DNA from: Paulinella micropora
Taxonomy: Eukaryota; Cercozoa; Imbricatea; Euglyphida
Length of the DNA: 50,093 nt
Assembly (NCBI GenBank): GCA_009731375.1
Contig: BJOX01000378.1
Span: forward strand, 274,305-324,397
Direction of reading: 5' to 3'
Below the pieces are notes generated by a model, which saw only the letters and a list, made by a program, of their open reading frames with translations, was not told where the DNA came from and searched no databases. Below are positions 10,013 through 18,715 of the stretch, one piece after another (position 1 is the stretch's first letter; each line of letters opens with the position of its first letter). The position numbers and the translations under genes were made by a program.

Positions 10013-10105
10013 TTAGAAGAAACAATTAAACGGCTACATTATACAAACACACAACCATTATGGGCTAACGATAACATGGCAAAAGGCAATAGATTTATTG
10101 GATAA
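10013..10105 (+). pseudogene. C-terminal fragment of the HNH endonuclease, opposite strand
   Basis: Immediately across the repeat block, the plus strand reads LEETIKRLHYTNTQPLWAND to a TAA at 10103-10105. This is the C-terminal block of the same HNH family. It extends 24 bp further into the gene than the left-arm fragment before joining the repeat block head-on. The inversion junction is therefore inside this gene, at about 10006-10012. Confidence 0.8.
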
Positions 10106-10301
10106 TTGATTAACCAACAGCACACAACCCGCGAACAAGCAACAACAAACACACAACCCGCGAACAACAGCAACCAACATTAACCAACAACAGACTAATT
10201 AAAACCACAACCCGCGAACAAATTTAATTTTTTTCTTTGTCATGCCCCGTTAAGGTTATGTGAATTATATGTTAAGGATATGAGATACCCTCTTATATAA
10301 G

Positions 10302-10622
10302 ATGGCGTATTGTTTCCTTATGCGAGAAAGCAACCTGCCCGAGGCCGTGGTTAAATTAATCTGTGAATACACTGGAACCCGTAAGAAATGGACGCGGGCG
10401 AACTTCAAGGCCGTTGAATGCGACATTAAACTTATGCACGGCTACAATGGTGTGCGGATTAGAGACAAATTAATGGTTATGCCACTTATTGAAATGAGAA
10501 TGCCACAATTGCCACATTTTGAAAACATGTGCGAGGTGTTAATGCTTATTAAAAAGACGGACGACGACGAATATTACAGCGAGACACTCAACGGCTTATA
10601 TTATGCTTTGACTAACCGATAA
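10302..10622 (+). CDS. 106-aa unknown protein, right arm
   Basis: This copy is identical to 8865-9185. It starts at ATG 10302 (MAYCFLMRESNLPEAVV) and ends at TAA 10620-10622. No domain is recognised beyond the short F-box-like N-terminal helix. It lies tail to tail with the AT-hook gene, and its own upstream region carries the 36-bp polymerase-leader copy at 10249-10284, which might contribute promoter elements. Confidence 0.55.
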   Translation: MAYCFLMRESNLPEAVVKLICEYTGTRKKWTRANFKAVECDIKLMHGYNGVRIRDKLMVMPLIEMRMPQLPHFENMCEVLMLIKKTDDDEYYSETLNGLYYALTNR

Positions 10623-10660
10623 AACTGCAACTAGTGAAAAAAAACGAAATTATTTTTTAT

Positions 10661-11023
10661 CTAACTGACAAACTGCAAAATGCCTTTATTTTCCAATAAC
10701 GGCTTAATCTTGTTGAACTCGTCAAGAGTGTAATTATTGACCAATGCGGGTATGATTTCTTTCTTTGCAATTTGTTTGATGGCTTCTTTGTCCTTCTTCT
10801 TCATTTTCTTATCAATATCTGCCTGTGGTATGTTATAAATGATTTTTCGTGTGTGATGATAGCGGGTTATCCCGTCTCTATTAACCCGCGGAACGTAGTA
10901 TACATACTCCGTGTATGTCTCGTGTTTGATTGTTTGACCCTCTGGCCTTGTTGTTGGTGCTGTGGCCGAGCCTAATGGCCGACCGCGTCCTGCTTTCTTT
11001 TTTTCGTCCATTATATAATACAT
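10661..11023 (-). CDS. AT-hook-like basic protein, right arm
   Basis: This copy is identical to 8464-8826, with ATG at 11023 or 11011. The AGRGRPLG core suggests AT-rich DNA binding. It is transcribed divergently from the polymerase gene across about 107 bp of AT-rich DNA, an arrangement often seen for a regulator or single-strand binding partner, but the function is not established. Confidence 0.6.
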   Translation of the reverse strand: MYYIMDEKKKAGRGRPLGSATAPTTRPEGQTIKHETYTEYVYYVPRVNRDGITRYHHTRKIIYNIPQADIDKKMKKKDKEAIKQIAKKEIIPALVNNYTLDEFNKIKPLLENKGILQFVS

Positions 11024-11130
11024 ACAAAATTATGTTTCTAAAATAAATATTTAATTATTTTTTATTTTTCTTATAATATATCACGATATTGAAAACAGAT
11101 ATTCAATGTGCCGACAATGTCAAAGTTGTC

Positions 11131-14046
11131 ATGCCCGAGCCTTCAAGGCTGTTAAGGTTAAGTGAATTATATGTTAAGGATATGAGCAACGATAAATATA
11201 GGGTTAAGAGTGTTGAAGAAATGAGCACCGCCGACAAAATCAAGAAGCAAGCGATTGAAGACGCCGAAGCCATGAGTTGTTTGATTGAAGATGCTATTAA
11301 ACAATTGAAACCTGCGGACAAGGCCGAGCCGATTGAACCTGTGGCCGAGCCGGTTGAACCTGTGGCCCAGCCGATTGAACACCCTTTTATCTTACCCGCT
11401 TAAAGTGCCTGATTATATGTTGATTGAAGCAACTACCGACGAATTGAAGAAACGACAAGAGACATGGCGGGCGGGTAAATTCAAAAGTGCTTCTTTTACC
11501 AATGGCGAAATTTACGATGCACAAGAGGCTGAGTATGCGAGGCTTTTGGCTAAGAACGAGCCTGTTGAGAATCCTTTATCTTATTCACTTAAAGTGCCTG
11601 ATTATATGACCACGAATGCTATCACTTACGCTATCAAGAAGAAACAGCGGGCGTGGCTGTTGGCTAAGTATAAGAAAGAACGATTTACAAACGGCGTGCT
11701 GTATAAAGCACAACAAGAAGCACAAGCCAACAATAGCAAGAGACATGTGGAATATAACAGAAAACTTACTGACAACAAAACGATTGAACTTATTGAGAAA
11801 TGTGATTTTCCAAAACTTCTTCATATTGTTAAGAACGCCGATATATTCAAGCCTTTAATTAGACCTGAGTGTTTTGATGAAACATATGACCCGCTTGAAC
11901 AAGCACGAAGTTATGCGGGAATTTACAACCCGACAACCAAGAAGGCTAACGTATATATAACAAAAGAAACGGCCTTGGTAGATATTTTGCAGATAAGGGG
12001 CTGAGTCTTCAAGGACTTGCGCGAGAGATACGGCACACGATAGCCCGCGGGTTATATGTTGATGTTGATATGGTTAATGCACACCCTGTTATATTATCAT
12101 TTATCTGTGCGAGACACAACATAGCAACACCTGTATTGAATGCTTATATTAACCAACGCGATGATATCATTAAGCGATCTGGGCTGGATAAAGAGACTAT
12201 TAAAAAATACTTTCTTAGTCTTACTAACGGCGGGTGTAATGATTTTAATAAGGTTGTTAATAGTCCTGAGTTGAATGCGTCAATTAAGGAATTTATAACG
12301 AGTTTCAAGGACGAGATGGCCATTATACACACAACTCTCGCGGAAATGCCCGAATACGTGGGGCTGTATGAAAGCAGAAAGTCCATGAGGGTTAAGGCGG
12401 GTAAAAACTACAATCACAAAGCAAGCCTTGTCAAAGCTTTGATGTGCGACTATGAAAACAAAATATTAATGGTTATCTACGATACAATTGGCCGACCGAA
12501 AGATTGTGTATTATGCTTTGATGGGCTTATGATACCACATAACATTAAGGTTAATCTGAGCGGGTGTGAGAAAGCAGTGGCCGATGCTTTAGGTATTAAT
12601 ATCAAATTAGTCTTTAAGCCGATGGCCGAAGGCTTTGATGATGCGCTTTTTCAATATATGAAACCCGTTAATATTTCCATAACATACAACACCTGAGACG
12701 GGCGGGCGAGTATGCCGAGAACGAAGATGACGTGAATGACATTAAAGCCCTGTGTGTTTCGTTTATTAATGAAAATAATTGGTATGGTGCTTTTTCCAAA
12801 TCAATTGTATTACAAGAGAATGATGACATTGACAACGACTGGAAAAAGGTTATGACTATGAAAACATTAGACTCTTTCAAGAACGAACAAAAGAAGAATT
12901 ATGTTTATGTGCCCTGTGTAAAAGGAGCCAGTGGCTGTCCTTTGGTTATATCACCATTTGACATATGGCTTCATTCAAGAAATAGGAACGACGTTAATTA
13001 TATTTAACCCGCTAAAGTATTTCAAAACAGTTGAAGCGGGTGTTAGCCCGCACGGCGATGGCGCTTATAATTTGTTTCATGGCTTTGGAATATCTTACGA
13101 AGAAGCCCGCAAAGCCGAGCCGTTTACGTTTGAAGAACAAATGGCCGAGCCGTTTTTCAAACACATATATAAGCGATGGTGCCGAGGTAAAAGGGCTTTA
13201 TACGACAAGAATATGGGAATATTTGCGAGTATCTACCAACGGCCGAATCATAAATTAAATATTTCATTAGTGTTGCGCTCGTGTGAAAGAACCGGCAAGG
13301 GAATTATTATTGAATTAATAGCCGATATAATAGGCCGTGAGTATTATTTTCACCCGACGAACGCGAGCGAGGTGTTAGGGACTTTTAACGCACAACTCAA
13401 AGGCAAACTCATAACATTTTTAGATGAATTGGCGTGGGGCGGTGATAAAGAAGCGTCTGGCGTATTGAAAAAGATTATAACAGAGAAAGATTTAACAATT
13501 AATGAGAAATTTGCGCCGGCTATAAGGGTTAATAATTCGTCCAATGTATTCATAGCGTCTAATGAAGATTGGTGTATTCCAGCGGGACAAACAGAACAAA
13601 GGTTTTTAGTGTTGGATGTGTGCCCGAGTTTGCTTGATATGGCGGACGAAGACAGAAAGCAAGTTATAAATGGTATCGTGGGCGTTGATAAACGGCGATT
13701 GGCGCGGACGCTGTTGAAATATGATTTGTCTAACTTCAACGACCGCACGACCATAAACACAGACGGCTTGCGTAATCAAAAAATTCAATCAATGCCGAAG
13801 TTTAGAAAGTGGTGGCTGGATGTAATAACGGCGGGTGACTCACATACAAAGAATGTTAAATTTTGGATTGAGATGAAGAAAGTTGTGGGCGATATTGAGA
13901 CCCGGCGACTTACTGAGGATTTTGGGCTCCGCACAAGATGCGGTAAAATACCTCCATTAGCCGAATGCAGTGATATGTTGCGCCGATCATACAATGATAG
14001 CGAATGGCCGTTTGATGCCGAAGACGACATCGAGGCGAGTGATTAA
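11131..14046 (+). pseudogene. TV-Pol-like DNA polymerase fused to SF3 (DUF5906) helicase, frameshifted
   Basis: A single about 970-codon gene is spread over several frames. The first ATG in frame is 11131 (MPEPSRLLRLSELYVKDM). Frame 1 ends at 11403 with a PVAEPVEPVAQPIE linker. Frame 2 (to 12004) has two related segments (LKVPDYM) and NPTTKKANVYITKE. Frame 3 (about 11970-12696) holds REIRHTIARGLYVDVDMVNA, the motif-A region of transposon-viral family-A-like polymerases, and a VLCFDGLMIP block. Frame 4 (about 12672-13007) has ISPFDIWLHSR. Frame 5 (to 14046) is the SF3 helicase: IIFNP, Walker A SCERTGKG, Walker B ITFLDEL, and sensor NVFIASNEDW. Such fusions replicate virophages and polinton-like elements. 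The breaks near 11388, 11975, 12665 and 12989 are shared by both arms, so they predate the duplication or are systematic sequence errors. Confidence 0.85.
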
Positions 14047-14102
14047 AATAGCGAGCGAGAGAGAGCGGTGTTTTAGATATTGTTTATTTTTTTATAATGT
14101 CC

Positions 14103-14521
14103 GTCCAGGGTTTATAAACTGTGGACGCAACTATGGATATTTTTTATTATTATTTTAATCAATAGTAAGCAATATTAATATATATTTCTCTCTCTATTAA
14201 TAATAAAAATATAAATGTCCATAGTGTCCATAGTGTCCATAGTTTAAAAAAATATGCAATAAAAAATCTAATTTTTTTAAAAATTTAACATCTCATTACC
14301 TTGCTATTTCAACAAAAAAAANNNNNNNNNNTACATCTCATTACCTTGCTATTTCAACAACAAAAAATTATAAATTTTTTATATGGAAGTCTTAGCCCCC
14401 CCCCCCCCCAAACTATGGGAACTATGGACGCGGACAAAAACGATTGCTCATACCGCTTAAACGGCCAAACGGCCTCTCGTATTGATTTTTTTGCGTCCAT
14501 AGTTGCTTTTAAACTATGGAC
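14103..14521. promoter_or_regulatory. CTATGGAC box cluster, candidate origin or resolution site, right arm
   Basis: This mirrors 5008-5384: a 24-bp imperfect palindrome at 14103-14126, a 9-bp tandem of GTCCATAGT near 14217-14243, and an inverted box pair at 14495-14521. The palindrome differs from the left arm by two bases (half-sites here have two mismatches), so the arms have drifted at this spot. A 10-N gap with a 35-bp duplicated end (14287-14366) interrupts the zone. Confidence 0.55.
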
Positions 14522-14677
14522 ATGGATGAAAAAAGGCCTGGACGCGAAGGCTAACACTGCATGTAATGAAGGATATAACCATTTATCCTTCTTCGTATTG
14601 ATTTAAACTATAGACGTTTAATACAAAGGCTTAAAACCGCTTGAAAAAAAAAGAATAATTAAGCAACCACCCCCGCT

Positions 14678-14827
14678 TTAGATAACGACGACGCCCGCTT
14701 TGATTAACTTGGCGACCCGCTCGGCTACTTCAACATGTGCGGGTGATACAACTATATCAACCCCCGCGGGCTGTTGTCTCAGCCACTTGATAAAAGCAAC
14801 CTCCGCCTGCTTTAATCCGGGTGTCAT
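14678..14827 (-). CDS. 49-aa conserved small ORF, right arm
   Basis: This is the mirror of 4705-4854. Start ATG 14827, stop 14680-14678; the protein is unrecognised (begins MTPGLKQAEVAFIKW, ends VAKLIKAGVVVI). It is included because both arms keep it open and it is GC-rich within an AT-rich spacer. Confidence 0.45.
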   Translation of the reverse strand: MTPGLKQAEVAFIKWLRQQPAGVDIVVSPAHVEVAERVAKLIKAGVVVI

Positions 14828-14856
14828 TGCCTTTATTTAAGTAAGTATATTATAAA

Positions 14857-15050
14857 TGACCGATATTGTCGCCAGACTGCCGACTGAACTACAGGACACA
14901 TTAAAGACTTTGTTTTTGGTGATATCGTTTATAGCACCGCAGACCTATGTGTTAATTGCGGGATGTCTCTTGCTTTTGTAGATACATATCTTTTTATGAT
15001 TAATACGAAGGCTTATTTTATGATAATAAGGCTTAAAAGTGGTGGGCAGG
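14857..15050 (+). pseudogene. decayed paralogue of the F-box-like gene, right arm
   Basis: It opens MTDIVARLPTELQDTLKTLF, close to the intact gene 470 bp downstream, then loses frame. The block GDIVY...LCVNCGMSLAFVDTY continues in another frame. It lies immediately before a pair of 36-bp direct repeats, and probably arose by local duplication of 15322-15552. Confidence 0.65.
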
Positions 15051-15172
15051 ATTTGGGGACATGGCACCATTTTTTGCCCTTTTTTTTTAATTTCCAATTG
15101 AATTCCATTTTTTATATAAATTTTATAATTTTTTTTGGGCAGGATTTGGGGACATTGCACCATTTTTTGCCC
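15044..15172. repeat. 36-bp direct repeats (GGGCAGGATTTGG ... TTGCCC)
   Basis: Copies lie at 15044-15079 and 15137-15172 with one mismatch; the mirror in the left arm is about 4360-4488. Each copy begins GGGCA and ends TGCCC and contains the near-palindrome ATGGCACCAT, so each could form a hairpin. Possible roles are terminator, binding site or short mobile repeat; none can be chosen from sequence. Confidence 0.7.
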
Positions 15173-15321
15173 GCCCTTTTTTGGCTTCTTTTTTATGTTT
15201 TGTTGCTTCCTTTTTGTTTCACATAGATATTTTCTATTTTCTTTCTCTCTTTCAAAAAAAAAAAGAAAAAAAGAATACAATTAACCGCCGAACGATAATA
15301 ACACATACCCCGCCGTGATAA

Positions 15322-15552
15322 ATGGCTGACATTGTCGCTAAACTGCCGACTGAACTACGGAATTACATAGAGAGTTTTATATACGGGGATATTGTGTATC
15401 ATAACTGCAATTTGTGCGATTGTTACGGGCTATCGTTTGCCTTCTTCATTGACGAACCGATTTATCATATATGTGATACAGGGCTAATGTATGAGACCGC
15501 GATATTTTGCTCTAAAAAATGTTTAAGTGCTTTTGATATTGAAGACCCTTAA
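15322..15552 (+). CDS. small F-box-like protein with Cys cluster, right arm
   Basis: This 76-aa frame starts at ATG 15322. MADIVAKLPTELRNYIESF resembles the N-terminal helix of viral F-box-type proteins, which recruit SKP1/cullin ligases in giant viruses. Downstream are CNLCDCYG and FCSKKC, a four-to-five Cys set that could chelate zinc in an MYND- or FCS-like way. It is intact in both arms, unlike its neighbouring paralogue. The family assignment is tentative; a small zinc-binding protein of unknown role is the safe description. Confidence 0.55.
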   Translation: MADIVAKLPTELRNYIESFIYGDIVYHNCNLCDCYGLSFAFFIDEPIYHICDTGLMYETAIFCSKKCLSAFDIEDP

Positions 15553-15594
15553 TTATATATTAAGCGCAACAATATATAACAACATATATCAATA

Positions 15595-15946
15595 TGACAA
15601 CCAGAAAGCCAGAGGCAATCACGATTGATTACAATAAAGGGAAACTTTATACAATCCGATCACCACATACAGAAAAAACTATATTGGAGCAACCACACAA
15701 ACATTAGCCCAACGAATGACACAACACAGAAATAACTTTAGAAAATACAGATGTGAAATCATACCTAATTATCACGCTTCTTTTGAAATCTTGGAGGCAG
15801 GCAATGCGTATATTGAATTACTCAAGGAATATCCTTGTATTAACAACGAGCAATTAACGAAATTGAAAAATGAAGCAATCCGCGATACTGCCAATTGTTG
15901 TAATAAAAAAGAAAACACAAAAGCAATGCAACACCAAACACAATAA
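15595..15946 (+). pseudogene. GIY-YIG paralogue remnant, right arm
   Basis: The ATG at 15595 opens MTTRKPEAITIDYNKGKLYT, matching the start of the intact nuclease at 16068. The frame is lost near 15677, within the second half of the GIY-YIG core. The continuing frame (QRMTQHRNNFRKYRCE ... AIRDTANCCNKK) ends at 15946. It corresponds to the nuclease without its repeat-rich tail. Confidence 0.7.
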
Positions 15947-16067
15947 TTACGAATGACTTGCTTAAAAGAATATATTATAGAATTATAATATGTCAAAATG
16001 CCCCGTATGCGACGCCGTCCTTAAATTATAATATGTTAAACAATAGAATATTATAGAATAATACAGA

Positions 16068-16898
16068 ATGGCAACACGAAAGCCAAAAGCCCCCGTTGAT
16101 TACAGCAAGGCCAGATTGTATATAATCCGATCACCGCACACTGATAAAGTTTATATTGGAGCAACTACACAACAACTGAGCAAACGTCTTTACTATCATA
16201 AAGACCATTTCAAACGATGGACAAATGGAAAATGTCATTATATATCTTCTTTTGAAATCTTACAGGCGGGCGATGCTTATACAGAACTTTTGAAAGAGTG
16301 CCCGTGTGAGAATAATGAACAATTAGCCCGCCACGGAGGCGAAGCAATCCGCGATACTGCTAATTGTTGTAATAAGATAATAACAGGTAGAACAAAGAGC
16401 GAATACAGAGAGCAAAACAAAGACAAAATAAAAGAATATTATGAAGCCAATAAAGAAGCAATGAACCAACAAAAGAAGAAATACCGCAAAGCCAATAAAG
16501 AAGCAATAAGACAACATAAACAAGAATATTATGAAGCCAATAAAGAAGCAATTAACCAACAAAAGAAGAAATACCGCGAAGCCAATAAAGAAGCAATTCA
16601 ACAGCGAAAGAAAGAATACTACGAAACCAACAGACAAAATAAAGGAACGACGACGAGAACGATACCAACAGGAAAAAACAGCAACAAACCGCCATTTAAC
16701 CAACACCGCCAACTAATTATTTATTTTTTTGAATTATTGTTTAAGCATTTAATATATAGCAATTTAATATATAGCCATATAATATATAGCCATGTATTCT
16801 TTAAGCATTTTATATATAGCAGTATAATATACAAGCAAAACAAAACACAGCCATGGACTTCAAAAAAATTGACTACAAAGACCAACCCGACCTTATAA
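16068..16898 (+). CDS. GIY-YIG endonuclease with Lys/Glu coiled tail, right arm
   Basis: The start is ATG 16068. Residues 16-50 hold the GIY-YIG module (LYIIRSPHTDKVYIGATT, QQLSKRLYYH), with the Tyr pair and Arg expected for catalysis. A Cys-containing segment (DTANCCNK) follows. About residues 105-195 are tandem units of EYYEANKEAI/QQKKKYR, probably helical. The tail beyond about residue 200 is doubtful: the frame reads through 80 residues of AT-rich spacer and overlaps the recombinase start by 46 bp, while another frame gives a tidy end (RHLTNTAN, stop at 16714-16716), implying a one-base frame change. Selfish or virus-associated nuclease is the expected role; the context suggests mobility of the element. 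Confidence 0.7.
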   Translation: MATRKPKAPVDYSKARLYIIRSPHTDKVYIGATTQQLSKRLYYHKDHFKRWTNGKCHYISSFEILQAGDAYTELLKECPCENNEQLARHGGEAIRDTANCCNKIITGRTKSEYREQNKDKIKEYYEANKEAMNQQKKKYRKANKEAIRQHKQEYYEANKEAINQQKKKYREANKEAIQQRKKEYYETNRQNKGTTTRTIPTGKNSNKPPFNQHRQLIIYFFELLFKHLIYSNLIYSHIIYSHVFFKHFIYSSIIYKQNKTQPWTSKKLTTKTNPTL

Positions 16899-17757
16899 CC
16901 AAATTGCAACCGCTAACCAAAAGCAAAAGCAACGCGTTAATTGTCCAATTAGTTAATTTGATTGTCCAACACGGCAACAACACAAAGAACTTAAACAAGA
17001 ACTTAACATGGACAATGGGAACAATTGAACATATTGAAAATGTTAATACAAAAGACGCTTATTTAACTAAATTGCGCAAGGCTTTCAAGGCACACCACGA
17101 AAAAGAAGAAAAACAAATTAATAAAGCCTTATCACTAACCGAAGAAGAAAGAACAAAGAAAGCGACAACACAAATCAAAAAGCGAAATGCTAATTTGAAG
17201 AACATAAAGGACTTTGAACCCGAATTGGTTATAAGTGTAATGGACACATTGAACGAAAGCAACAAATTGGTTGATATGATTATTCTTTTACAATTAGCCA
17301 CAGGCAGGCGATTAATAGAAGTATTGAGAATTACAGATTTACCGCAGGAAGCAAAACAACCTCATTACATATTATTGATAAAGTAGCCAAAGACAAAAAG
17401 GGGCACATAAAAGACATTGAAGTGCCATTAATCCACATTTCATATGACGACATGAAAACCGCTTGGCAGGCCGTCCGCGATGGATTAAACGAAACCGACA
17501 AAGCAAAATCAAACGAAGATTTAACAAACAAATTCAATGCGAGAGTTTCAAAGCGAATGACAGATTTATTTAAACGGCCAATGACAAGCCACATGAGTCG
17601 TAAAATTTATGGAGCAATGGCGTATAGGGAATATGCGCCCGCTAATATTGATAGAAGCGTTTATTTATCGAGCGTATTGGGGCACGTAGAAGACAGCGAA
17701 GCAAGCCGATATTATGCGAATGTGAAAGTAAGACCGCCGGAAATAGCAACATGTTGA
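16853..17757 (+). pseudogene. tyrosine recombinase / telomere-resolvase-like protein, one frameshift
   Basis: ATG 16853 opens MDFKKIDYKDQPDLITKLQP and runs 177 codons. Conserved boxes: ATGRRLIEVLRI (Arg I), then after a one-base frame change near 17339, TSHMSRKIYGAMAYREYAP (H-x-x-R) and LGHVEDSEASRYYANVKV (GH ... Tyr nucleophile). All five classes of catalytic residue expected of a tyrosine recombinase are therefore present apart from an unassigned Lys. The RKIYG..AY and LGH...YY spacing recalls recombinases of virophage/polinton-like elements and hairpin-telomere resolvases. It would integrate the element or resolve its ends. The frameshift is in both arms, so it is old or a systematic error. 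Alternative: two overlapping frames joined by programmed shifting. Confidence 0.65.
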
Positions 17758-17800
17758 TAATGTTTTTTTGTTGGTGGAAGTGTCCGCACATTGATACGGC

Positions 17801-18187
17801 TTACTTTTTTGCTTTGTTTTTTATTCGTTCGCTTCGTCTAACAACGGGCACATCGTTGTCTTTCACTCGCTTTTTTGTTTTGCCTGCTTTTTCTGGATTT
17901 ATACCGCGGGCTATGTCATTTATAAATTTCGCTTTTACACTACCAACTCGCGCAAATTCCCTTATTTTTCTATTTGAAGTCGGTAAGCCTTGCTTTTTCA
18001 TTGCTTGAATGATTGCTAAGGCGTCTATTACGTCGGGTGGTAAGTTAGAATTCAAGCCTTCAATTTTGTTTTCCAGTCTGTCAATTTTGTTTTCTAGTTT
18101 ATCAATAGCCTGCCGTGCTTGTGGTTCTAAATAACACGGCACCAACGGACAAAATACCGATAATACGATTTTGCAAGAAATCCACAA
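17801..18187 (-). CDS. unknown coiled-coil basic protein
   Basis: This 128-codon frame lacks a convincing ATG at its 5' end. The part from about residue 20 is clearly protein-like: a leucine-zipper-like segment (QAIDKLENKIDRLENKIEGL), a helix-rich middle (PPDVIDALAIIQAMKKQGLP) and a basic tail (RRSERIKNKAKK). The start is either upstream and lost, or at a non-ATG codon. It faces the recombinase gene tail to tail. The family is not recognised; a DNA-binding oligomer is plausible. Confidence 0.5.
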   Translation of the reverse strand: MWISCKIVLSVFCPLVPCYLEPQARQAIDKLENKIDRLENKIEGLNSNLPPDVIDALAIIQAMKKQGLPTSNRKIREFARVGSVKAKFINDIARGINPEKAGKTKKRVKDNDVPVVRRSERIKNKAKK

Positions 18188-18271
18188 AAGACAGAAAGAA
18201 AGAAAACGAGAAAGACAGAAAACCCAAAAAGCAGAAAAAGCAACATTTCATTTTTTTGTGTTTTTCCAGAA

Positions 18272-18508
18272 ATGGACGATGAGGAAGCCAAGATGATTGA
18301 GGCCAAAGTCATGCGGAGCAAGAAGGCCAACACCATGGGGGACATTGAGGCAGAAATATTATTATTGAACGGCAAACACGAAGCAACCAAAAAGAAAATT
18401 GAAGCCTTACAAAAAAAGAAGGCTAAAATAGAAATACAACAACGAGCGTGGGAAAAAAGAAAACGACAAGCAAAAAGAAAAATAGAATTTGACAAATACA
18501 AAGAATAA
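18272..18508 (+). CDS. 78-aa charged coiled-coil protein
   Basis: ATG 18272, stop 18506-18508. The sequence is almost entirely Lys/Glu/Ala heptad-like helix (GDIEAEILLLNGKHEATKKK). No enzymatic motif. It is divergent from the preceding gene and 39 bp upstream of the next small ORF in the same direction, so the two may be co-transcribed. Confidence 0.5.
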   Translation: MDDEEAKMIEAKVMRSKKANTMGDIEAEILLLNGKHEATKKKIEALQKKKAKIEIQQRAWEKRKRQAKRKIEFDKYKE

Positions 18509-18547
18509 CAAAAGCAGAAGAAACAAAAGATAGACAGAGAATTCAAA

Positions 18548-18679
18548 ATGTTTTATGAGTGGATAAAAAAGGGAGGCGCGAGGAAACTGACCGCCAAATC
18601 CGAGACATTAGACAAAATTGACAAACTCCTGCGGGCGGGGAACTCTTTTGACAATGTGCTTCAATTAGTATTAAAATAA
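18548..18679 (+). CDS. 43-aa small ORF
   Basis: ATG 18548 to TAA 18677-18679 encodes MFYEWIKKGGARKLTAKSET followed by LDKIDKLLRAGNSFDNVLQL. The amphipathic C-terminal half looks genuine. It is the last coding-like sequence before the minisatellite and marks the right limit of the virus-like segment. Confidence 0.4.
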   Translation: MFYEWIKKGGARKLTAKSETLDKIDKLLRAGNSFDNVLQLVLK

Positions 18680-18715
18680 GTTATTAAAATACGAAGGTGC
18701 CCGTCATGCTCCCGT

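Larger units (their letters stand above)
10037..17645. repeat. right arm of 16.4-kb inverted duplication
   Basis: This is the reverse-complement partner of 1266-9450. It is the better copy for annotation: its second GIY-YIG gene lacks the nonsense codon, and its recombinase gene keeps the 3' end that the left arm has lost. It carries one 10-N gap (14322-14331) flanked by a duplicated 35-bp contig end. Confidence 0.95.

Noticed and set aside
9599-10105. 168-aa hydrophobic protein on the plus strand
   Set aside because: Antisense of the Cys/His repeats; only its last 30 residues (HNH fragment) are real.
1-18700. Capsid protein, packaging ATPase or protease genes
   Set aside because: I looked for virophage and polinton-like structural genes and found none; the segment is an incomplete or non-virion-forming element, or those genes lie to the left of the window.
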